Below the pieces are notes generated by a model. The model did no database searches and had not been told where the DNA came from. It saw only the letters and a list, made by a program, of their open reading frames with translations. Positions 57,415-63,081 of a stretch of 63,081 bases of DNA are shown one piece after another (position 1 is the first letter of the stretch; each line of letters begins with the position of its first letter). Source of the DNA: an uncultured Terriglobales bacterium (GTDB lineage: Bacteria; Acidobacteriota; Terriglobia; Terriglobales; Acidobacteriaceae). Both the position numbers and the translations under genes were made by a program. The DNA is taken from NCBI GenBank assembly GCA_955652395.1, contig CATPBJ010000028.1, forward strand, positions 1 to 63,081, read 5' to 3'.

Positions 57415-57460
57415 GCCCGCCCGGGTGGCGAAACTGGCAGACGCACGGGACTTAAAATCC
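57415..57460 (+). other. 5' half of a tRNA-Leu (UAA) gene
   Basis: GCCCGCCCGGGTGGCGAAAC is followed by TGGCAGACGC and ACGGGACTTAAAATCC. This is a 5' acceptor strand, D-arm and anticodon arm with the TAA anticodon of tRNA-Leu. After TCC the match stops: neither the long variable arm, T-arm nor 3' acceptor (expected GGCGGGC) follows. It begins 15 bases after the integrase stop. Confidence 0.8.
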
Positions 57461-57821
57461 GCCTGGAATAAACGCACAGAAACGCACGTCAGCGCAAGTG
57501 TAGGAAAACACACAAGCCAAGCACAGGACTATTGGCAGCACGACGCAAGGAATGGCACCAAAATGCAAATGCAAGTGCCACCGGAACTGCCACCAGATTA
57601 CCGCCGCTTGCGTGGGGTCACTCCAAACGCCGCGCCAGGCTCACCCGGCATATGCCAATCTTTCAATTGAGTCGTGGCGCCTGGAATACGAGATTGCCAT
57701 GTGAGCAATCCTGCACAGTCTTGCCCCGAGTGAATAGGGAATACTACTCGCTGAAATGGTTGACCGGCACGCGCGGAATCGCTGGTCTTAAGGGCGAGTT
57801 GCGATTTTTCAGGAGGGCGGG
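57461..57821. other. non-coding stretch after the tRNA-Leu fragment
   Basis: About 360 bases without a convincing gene. Short open frames overlap here but have no recognisable domain. It may be left-over element DNA. AGGAGG at its end belongs to the next gene. Confidence 0.4.
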
Positions 57822-58364
57822 ATGTTTAGTACAAGGAATTGGGTTCGCTTCGGGTTAGTCGTGGCCGTGCTCTCGGTTTTCATTCCGCGCAGCGTCGCAC
57901 AGACGATTTCGTGTTCGTCCGACGACGGCAAGCGGCATTATTGTTCAGCCAACACACAAGGCCGAGTTCGGCTCGTCCAACAACGTAGCGAATCGGCCTG
58001 CCGGGAAGGTTACAGCTGGGGCTCGGATAGCAGAGGCGTCTGGGTGGATCACGGCTGCCGGGCTGATTTCGAGATCGAAGACGGCCAGGGTGGGGATCGG
58101 GGCCGTGATGGGGTCCATGATCGTGATGGGGACCGTGACCACGATACATATCGCGGCGACAACGGGTATGGCCAGGGACAAGTCGTCTCCTGCTCATCCG
58201 ACGACATGCACCGGCATTACTGCCCGGTCAACACCACCGGTGGCGTTCAACTGATAAAGCAACATAGCGACTCGTCATGTCGACAAGGACGCAGTTGGGG
58301 CTTTGATCGCCGTGGGATCTGGGTGGATCACGGCTGCCGGGCTGATTTTCAGGTCGGCCGGTAA
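57822..58364 (+). CDS. secreted DUF3011 protein with two repeats
   Basis: The 180-residue protein has a signal peptide (LVVAVLSVFIPRSVAQ). Two copies of the DUF3011 unit follow, at about residues 28-86 and 121-178: ISCSSDDGKRHYC then CREGYSWGSDSRGVWVDHGC, and VSCSSDDMHRHYC then CRQGRSWGFDRRGIWVDHGC. Each has four Cys, probably two disulfides. The linker is a Gly/Asp/Arg-rich run (GDRGRDGVHDRDGDRDHDTY). DUF3011 occurs in cell-surface or periplasmic proteins; the function is unknown. AGGAGG precedes the ATG. Confidence 0.9.
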   Translation: MFSTRNWVRFGLVVAVLSVFIPRSVAQTISCSSDDGKRHYCSANTQGRVRLVQQRSESACREGYSWGSDSRGVWVDHGCRADFEIEDGQGGDRGRDGVHDRDGDRDHDTYRGDNGYGQGQVVSCSSDDMHRHYCPVNTTGGVQLIKQHSDSSCRQGRSWGFDRRGIWVDHGCRADFQVGR

Positions 58365-58527
58365 GGAAAAGCTAGCAAATCTGCGCGGTTCTGCCAGGGT
58401 TACGGCATGGAAAACAAAGGTGCGGCCGACTGAGCTATCTTTTTTGCGAATCTAGGGTTTTACCGGTACTAGCAAGTAACTCAAGACGTGATCCGACTGG
58501 CATCCAAGCAGTTCCGTGGAGGCACGT

Positions 58528-58707
58528 ATGGAGAGTTTAGAGACTGCCGTCGCCTTCTTTCTTGTTGTGGTACTGATGTTTCTTTTTGTAGTCGCTGAAA
58601 CGTCCGGAGTACAGCAAGCGTTCGCCCAATTTTCGCCGCCGCTTTTGGTAGCCTCTAACGGTGGCATTCCAGCCCATGCCGCTGTCCTGCCGTCCCCTGC
58701 CCTTTGA
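58528..58707 (+). CDS. possible small membrane protein
   Basis: The 59-codon frame MESLETAVAFFLVVVLMFLF has one strong transmembrane helix, and GGAGG at six bases supports its ATG. It overlaps the ligase start by 47 bases and has no known family. It could be chance. Confidence 0.3.
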   Translation: MESLETAVAFFLVVVLMFLFVVAETSGVQQAFAQFSPPLLVASNGGIPAHAAVLPSPAL

Positions 58708-59299
58708 CCATCCCGAGTGGATCTTCGAGCCGAAGTATGACGGGTTTCGGTCGCTCACCATGATCGAGCCAAGCCGCACTCAGCTAATCTCACGCAATGG
58801 TCATCCCTTCAACTCATTCGCAGATCTTCGCCGAGAAATGTCGGCGCCATCCTCCGGCACAGGAAGAACCGTACTGGACGGAGAAATTGTGTGCCTGGAC
58901 AAACGTGGACGGCCGCAATTCCGTGACGTAATGTGGGACGGCAAGGATGTACGCTCGGAAAGGCTCACCGATCGAAAGCAAGAACTTAGGCGCCTACTCT
59001 CCGGGCTTCCCGCCGCATCTCGTTTGCTGTACGCAGACCACCAGGACCAATACGGAAGGGCGCTCTTTCAGCGGGTTTGCGCAATGGATTTGGAAGGGAT
59101 TGTGGCCAAGCACAGCTTTGGTCCTTACGTGGAAGACCGGGAGCATAGCACGTGGTTCAAGATTCGTAATCGCAGCTATTCGCAGATGAAAGGCCGAGAA
59201 GAACGGTTTGAGCGCGAGCGGCACCGCGAGCCGGCACCTGGCTGGCATTGTTGTGAACTAGCTTGCGCGGAATTGGAGCAAGAGTATGCCCCAGCATGA
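58661..59299 (+). pseudogene. ATP-dependent DNA ligase with internal deletion
   Basis: The 212-residue product resembles the small ATP-dependent ligases of bacterial end joining. The start is GTG at 58661 (AFQPMPLSCRPL). Motif I is present as WIFEPKYDGFRSLTMIE, where the Lys takes the AMP. TVLDGEIVCLDKRGRPQF is motif III-like, LEGIVAKHSFGPY motif IV, and TWFKIRNRSYSQ motif V. Between FRDVM and WDGKDVRSERL about 20 residues that normally hold FFAFDLLW are missing in frame. The OB domain is also absent. So the adenylation core lacks part of its fold and is probably inactive. Confidence 0.65.
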
Positions 59300-59543
59300 A
59301 AAACAACTTGGGAATTGCGGGATCGAATATGCAGCGTCGTGGTCAGATCAAAGCCTGCCTTGTGGGAAAAGTGCCGTCGCCAGATGTGCTGACTGCGGAA
59401 TTTGGGTCTGCTCGGATTGCTTGCTGGAATGCAGTGGGCGAGCATTCTGCGGTCAGTGCTACGACTACCATGTAACACATGCCTGTGCAAGGAAGCCCGT
59501 TCAGGGCGATCACCGGGATGAAGACCGAGCTGAGAGGGCCTAA
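59286..59543 (+). CDS. small Cys-rich (zinc-binding) protein
   Basis: The 85-residue frame has a tight cluster CADCGIWVCSDCLLECSGRAFC followed by GQCYDYH and HACARK, in total eight or nine Cys/His at B-box-like spacing, enough for two zinc ions. It overlaps the ligase 3' end by 14 bases. The residues outside are polar. I do not know a function. Confidence 0.5.
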   Translation: MPQHEKQLGNCGIEYAASWSDQSLPCGKSAVARCADCGIWVCSDCLLECSGRAFCGQCYDYHVTHACARKPVQGDHRDEDRAERA

Positions 59544-59614
59544 ACCCCGAAGAGAGGCGTTCTGCGTTCTGGATTGGCGTCTCAGTCGGCTTGCTGGTTA
59601 ACGTTGCTGCGTTT

Positions 59615-59710
59615 ATGAGATACATCGCCATAGTCGTCGTGCTGCTTGCCGTCGTTTGCCTGCTGATGCTGCGCGAATGGAACGGAATACCACCGAAGCA
59701 CCGCCGATGA
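59615..59710 (+). CDS. possible 31-residue single-helix membrane peptide
   Basis: MRYIAIVVVLLAVVCLLMLR then EWNGIPPKHRR forms a clear transmembrane helix with a positive tail. No ribosome binding site is seen, so it may be accidental. Confidence 0.25.
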   Translation: MRYIAIVVVLLAVVCLLMLREWNGIPPKHRR

Positions 59711-59889
59711 TTGTAAGCTCTTTGAGTTCTGGGGTCTCGAGCACATCAGAGAGGGGACTTCAGACTCTCGTCGTGAAGCAAGTCTTCAAAGACGTTGAGG
59801 CTTGGAAGCAGGCCAGTTCGAGCTTCGCTCCAAGTGGAAACGACCACCCGGGAAGAGCGCAACCGGGAATCTCGTCCGGGAGAACCGAA

Positions 59890-60312
59890 ATGAAAATGTT
59901 TATGTTTCTGTTGCTGGCAACTTGCCTTACGTTTACAGCCGCATCCATGGCGCAGACTTCACCTTCAACATCGCCGGACAACCCATCCCGTTCGATGCAG
60001 CAAGATTCGCGGCCGGCTTCATTAGCCAGCTCGATGAACAAGGGAGACAGGGAACTCACGGGTTGCATCCGTTCGAAAAATGAAAAGTACTTACTGGAAC
60101 GCAGGCATCACAAGACAATCTGGTTGTCGGGTCCCGCGGACTTTGCTTCTCAGGCTGGGCACACCGTTACCCTGTATGGCATGTTCCTGCCCAGTTCCAC
60201 AGTCGTCGGCCATCCACGCTCCAATGCGGCGGCGGGACCTTCTTCCGTCAGACAAGAGACTGATTTCCAGGTGAACAAGATAGAAATCGTTTCAGACACT
60301 TGCAATCTATAG
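59890..60312 (+). CDS. secreted DUF5818-type protein
   Basis: The 140-residue protein starts with a signal peptide (MKMFMFLLLATCLTFTAASM, cleavage at MAQ). A Ser-rich linker leads into the domain with DRELTGCIRSKNEKYLLERR, IWLSGPADFASQAGHTVTLY, GMFLP and FQVNKIEIVSDTC. Two Cys near the ends may bond. This matches small acidobacterial secreted proteins that carry a DUF5818-like OB fold. GGGAGA lies seven bases before the ATG at 59890; an upstream in-frame start at 59656 has no ribosome binding site. Confidence 0.75.
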   Translation: MKMFMFLLLATCLTFTAASMAQTSPSTSPDNPSRSMQQDSRPASLASSMNKGDRELTGCIRSKNEKYLLERRHHKTIWLSGPADFASQAGHTVTLYGMFLPSSTVVGHPRSNAAAGPSSVRQETDFQVNKIEIVSDTCNL

Positions 60313-60381
60313 AGCCCGAACGGGAAGAAGAGTTCTTCTCCCGATCAGCCGTAAGCTACTGGGATTTGACAAAGGCGTGTC

Positions 60382-61191
60382 TTGATAAAGCGTGTCCTGG
60401 TACAAAGTGCTCGGTTCTGGCCGCTCGCCCTCCTACTGACTTGCGGTGCGGTGTCCGCGGAACCAATAGCGGTGCGCCATATAGAAGGCACAGTCCGTGG
60501 CTTTCTCGTGCTGCGCACGCTGGGAGGTGCGACGCTCGCCACGGGTGACCTCGCTCAGGTCGTGCATGGGGATCGGATCACCTCCCGCAAAGTATTCCGT
60601 TTCAAAGATGGCTCGATCGACGACGAAACCACCATCTATTCTCAGCGCGCCGTCTTTCGCCTCATCAGCGACCACCATGTGCAGAAGGGCCCCTCATTCC
60701 CTCATCCGATGGATTTGTCGATCGACGCCTCCACCGGCCAGGTCACGGTCCGTTCTATCGACAAGGACGGCAAGAAGCAGGTCACGACAGGCCACTTCGA
60801 CTTGCCGACGGATTTGGCCAACGGCCTGATGTCCACGCTGCTGAAGAACATCCCACGCGATGTACCGGAGACGAAAGTCTCGTTGGTTGCGGCCACGCCA
60901 AAACCGCGGCTCGTAAAACTCGCGATCTCACCCGGAGGTGAAGAGCCGTTTTCGGTCGCGGGCTCGCGTCGCAGAGCGATGCGTTACGTCGTGAAGGTAG
61001 AAATTGGGGGGGTGGCCGGAGTGGTAGCCCCTCTGGTTGGGAAGCAGCCCCCGGACACCGAGGTATGGATTCTCGGCGGAGAAGCTCCAGCTTTTCTCAG
61101 ATCGCAAGGTCCAACCCATGACAGTGGTCCCATTTGGAGCATCGAACTGACGAGTCCGGTCTGGCCGCGAGCGCCACATTCCGGCCACTAA
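60382..61191 (+). CDS. secreted protein of unknown function
   Basis: The 269-residue protein has an N-terminal signal (SARFWPLALLLTCGAVSA). The mature part has VRGFLVLRTLGGATLATGDL, ITSRKVFRFKDGSIDDETTI, KGPSFPHPMDLSIDASTGQV and LANGLMSTLLKNIPRDVPET, ending in IWSIELTSPVWP. It is a beta-rich fold, probably with one domain of about 230 residues. No Cys follows the signal as a lipobox. The start is TTG at 60382 or later. I know no function; similar proteins seem frequent in acidobacteria. It is not in an operon. Confidence 0.75.
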   Translation: MIKRVLVQSARFWPLALLLTCGAVSAEPIAVRHIEGTVRGFLVLRTLGGATLATGDLAQVVHGDRITSRKVFRFKDGSIDDETTIYSQRAVFRLISDHHVQKGPSFPHPMDLSIDASTGQVTVRSIDKDGKKQVTTGHFDLPTDLANGLMSTLLKNIPRDVPETKVSLVAATPKPRLVKLAISPGGEEPFSVAGSRRRAMRYVVKVEIGGVAGVVAPLVGKQPPDTEVWILGGEAPAFLRSQGPTHDSGPIWSIELTSPVWPRAPHSGH

Positions 61192-61510
61192 TCAGAACGG
61201 CCGCCCTAGTAGCCAGGCCCGCACTGTGTCTGGGGACCCGCCTCAAGAAAGCAGGCTGTCTGATTTGGCGGGTAACTGCTCTCTCGCGACATCAATAGGG
61301 TCGCTCATTTACCTTGGCAATACTGTGCAGAATGACTCATTTCACGAGGCGCGTCCCGAAACGGCCAACCGCTAATAACGTAAATGTGGAAAAGTCGCGG
61401 ACTCCGCCGATTCCTCGGCATCCTGCGATCACATCGTGGTAGGCCCGTTCATGCTGGAAGTAAAGTGTCGAGAACGGCCTTCCGTTCATGCGCGTGGCCT
61501 CTTAGTCAGA
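61192..61510. other. non-coding gap before the IS element
   Basis: About 320 bases with no recognised gene, repeat or RNA. Confidence 0.4.
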
Positions 61511-61603
61511 ATGGAGTGAACCGGTCCCGATGCGCGATGCGTGGGTTACATTGTCAGTCGAGTAACTACAACGCAGAGCCACAAGCGGAAAGGAACCGGT
61601 TCC

Positions 61604-62725
61604 ATGAAAAAGGTACGATTTTTGGGTTTAGATGTCCATGCCGAGACGATTGCGGTAGCAGTTGCCGAGCCCAACGGAGAAGTTCGATCGTTGGGAATCA
61701 TTCCGAATCGAGAGGAGTCGATTCGCAAACTGGTGAAGAAGTTGGGGCCGGCAGAGCACCTGCAGGCCTGCTATGAGGCGGGTCCGACCGGATACGTTCT
61801 CTATTGGCAGCTGACCGCCCTGGGGGTGAAGTGCGAGGTGGTGGCCCCGAGCCTGGTGCCGGTCAAGGCGGGAGATCGAGTGAAGACCGATCGGCGGGAC
61901 GCCACGAAGCTGGCGCGCAGCTATCGGGCGGGGGATCTGACCGCGGTCTGGGTGCCCGACCAGGAACACGAGGCGCTACGGGACCTGGTTCGAGCCCGCG
62001 AGGCAGCCAAGCAGGATCAGTTGCGGGCGCGCCATCGACTCAGCAAATTTCTGTTGCGCCAGGGCCGCCGAGCACCCGCGGGGATCAAGGTGTGGACACA
62101 GAAGCATCAGCAATGGATCAAGGAACATGTGCACTTTGAGCAGCCGGCCCAGGAATACACGTTGCTGGATTACCTGCACGAGGTGGAGCATATGGCCGAC
62201 CGCATGCGGCGACTGGAACAGGCCATCGAGGAGGCGGTGAAGCTGGCCCCGCCACGGATGCAGGAGGTGATCCAAGCCCTGCAAGCACTGCGCGGAGTCG
62301 CCCAGATCTCGGCGGTCACGATCGTGGCGGAGTTAGGGGAGATCTCGCGATTCGATCGGGCCCGAGAACTGATGGGGTACAGCGGTGCGGTCTCCAGCGA
62401 GCACTCCAGCGGAAAGCGGATTCAACGCGGGCCGATTACCAAGACCGGCAATGCTCATCTACGGCGCATTGCAATTGAGGCGGCGTGGGCCTACCGACAC
62501 CGGCCCACGATCGGGGCAGCCTTACGCAAACGCCAAGAGGGACTGAGCGAAGAAGTCAAAGAAATCGCCTGGAAGGCGCAACACCGGCTGCACAAGCGTT
62601 ACCGCAACTTAGTCGCAGCCGGCAAGGAAAAGCAAAAAGTCGTAACCGCGGTCGGGCGAGAGCTGTTGGGCTTTATCTGGGCCATCGGAGTTCAGGTCGA
62701 ACGAAACAGTAAACGAATCGCATAA
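61604..62725 (+). CDS. IS110/IS1111 transposase (DEDD-Ser type)
   Basis: The 373-residue recombinase has the N-terminal RuvC-like DEDD domain: VRFLGLDVHAETIAVAVAE (first Asp), LQACYEAGPTGYVLYW (Glu), and VKTDRRDATKLARSYRAG (two Asp). After a coiled coil comes the transposase_20 part with LRGVAQISAVTIVAELGEIS, FDRARELMGYSGAVSSEHSS and GPITKTGNAHLRRIAIEA. The Ser in EHSSGKR is in the place of the family nucleophile. It starts at ATG 61604; an earlier GTG is possible. Both catalytic parts are complete, so it may be active. Confidence 0.93.
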   Translation: MKKVRFLGLDVHAETIAVAVAEPNGEVRSLGIIPNREESIRKLVKKLGPAEHLQACYEAGPTGYVLYWQLTALGVKCEVVAPSLVPVKAGDRVKTDRRDATKLARSYRAGDLTAVWVPDQEHEALRDLVRAREAAKQDQLRARHRLSKFLLRQGRRAPAGIKVWTQKHQQWIKEHVHFEQPAQEYTLLDYLHEVEHMADRMRRLEQAIEEAVKLAPPRMQEVIQALQALRGVAQISAVTIVAELGEISRFDRARELMGYSGAVSSEHSSGKRIQRGPITKTGNAHLRRIAIEAAWAYRHRPTIGAALRKRQEGLSEEVKEIAWKAQHRLHKRYRNLVAAGKEKQKVVTAVGRELLGFIWAIGVQVERNSKRIA

Positions 62726-62777
62726 AACCAGAAACAAAACATTCCAAGCAAGGGAAAAACGAAGAGCCAAAACCATG

Positions 62778-62976
62778 GAAGGTAGGGCGGGTAGCGGTCG
62801 AGCAGCACACGGCAAGGAGGATCCTCACGCACTCCTATGCGCCAGGCCTTACGGCCGGACCCGCGTCTCTAGTGTGAGGCAGCTCCCGACGGATCACGAT
62901 TATGCGGCTCGACCCGCGAATATCAGACTGATCAACCGTCGAAAAAGCTACCTCGATCGCTACCCGCTCTACCTTC
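62778..62976 (+). ncRNA. candidate guide (bridge/seek) RNA of the IS element
   Basis: Bases 62778-62802 can pair with 62952-62976 over 25 contiguous positions: 23 Watson-Crick and two G-U. The stem closes a loop region of about 150 bases, which has smaller hairpins, e.g. GGTCGAGC with GCTCGACC (62796-62803 with 62907-62914, competing with the main stem) and GGCC-TTAC-GGCC. IS110-family recombinases use such RNAs to pair with target and donor DNA, and IS1111 members encode theirs downstream of the gene, as here. Exact ends and guide loops were not determined. Confidence 0.65.
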
Positions 62977-63081
62977 GAAAGGTAAACAACCCATGAAACC
63001 CAACATCAACACCAACATCGCAGAATAAATAAAGGGATTGACAGTTCACTCCATATCAGGAGTGTGTCCGAGTATTCAACG

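Larger units (their letters stand above)
61511..63054 (+). mobile_element. IS110 family, IS1111-type insertion sequence
   Basis: ATGGAGTGAAC (61511-61521) and GTTCACTCCAT (63044-63054) are perfect 11-base inverted repeats on both sides of the transposase. Sub-terminal inverted repeats of this length distinguish the IS1111 group from other IS110 members. The left non-coding part is short (about 80 bases) and the right one long (about 320), also as in IS1111. The true ends should be a few bases outside the repeats. The window ends 27 bases later. Confidence 0.8.

Noticed and set aside
57386-57670. Frame beginning MVYSKFSVFMPARVAKLADA
   Set aside because: ARVAKLADARDLKS is the well-known false translation of a tRNA-Leu 5' half.
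62775-62996. 73-codon frame downstream of the transposase
   Set aside because: It lies wholly within the structured non-coding region of the IS element and resembles no protein.
1-63081. CRISPR array, prophage module or secondary-metabolite cluster
   Set aside because: No regularly spaced repeats, phage structural genes or large synthase genes were found in the window.

Overview
The window looks like a chromosomal segment of an acidobacterium (Acidobacteriota, Terriglobia-like): G+C-rich, with an acidobacterial-type duplicated FtsX/MacB permease, DUF2277, DUF3011 and DUF5818-type proteins, a carboxypeptidase-regulatory-type TonB receptor remnant, and dispersed CCCACCCTTTCGC-type hairpins. 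This placement is inference from gene families. No rRNA gene, CRISPR array or complete tRNA gene was seen.

Layout. 0.2-1.4 kb: PH-like protein, a stand-alone nuoA and a VOC protein. 1.45-7.8 kb: a tightly overlapped histidine operon, hisI-G-D-C-B-H-F-A, preceded by a complete attenuator (consensus promoter, 21-residue leader peptide with six His, competing antiterminator and terminator); hisE is absent. 7.9-9.5 kb: lysS. 9.6-10.6 kb: an NTF2/DUF4440-like gene split by a roughly 630-nt group II intron without a reverse transcriptase. 10.9-17.5 kb: DUF2277, PLP decarboxylase, galE, porin, Rrf2 regulator and PP2C phosphatase.

17.7-41 kb is a carbon-storage block. zwf-glk is followed by a long minus-strand gene run, treY-treZ-glgE-treS-glycosyltransferase-channel-like protein-maltokinase, which joins three alpha-glucan/trehalose routes. 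A divergent GH57/DUF3536 enzyme and then gnd-polyphosphate-glucokinase-like-HAD and a second zwf complete it. Glucose-6-phosphate supply, the oxidative pentose phosphate path and glycogen/trehalose turnover are therefore adjacent.

41.3-53.7 kb holds small metabolic genes, an IS5-type MITE, and an apparent amino-sugar/polysaccharide locus (DeoR-type regulator, SIS isomerase, TonB receptor, GH2 glucosaminidase, GH16). At least four genes between 42.8 and 52.8 kb are broken by single-base frameshifts. 54.2-63 kb: ADOP permease, a decayed integration site (3' half of tRNA-Arg, integrase remnant, 5' half of tRNA-Leu), small secreted proteins, an internally deleted DNA ligase, and an IS1111/IS110-type element. 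The non-coding part of that element downstream of the transposase can form a 25-bp long-range stem, as expected for the guide (bridge/seek) RNA of this family.
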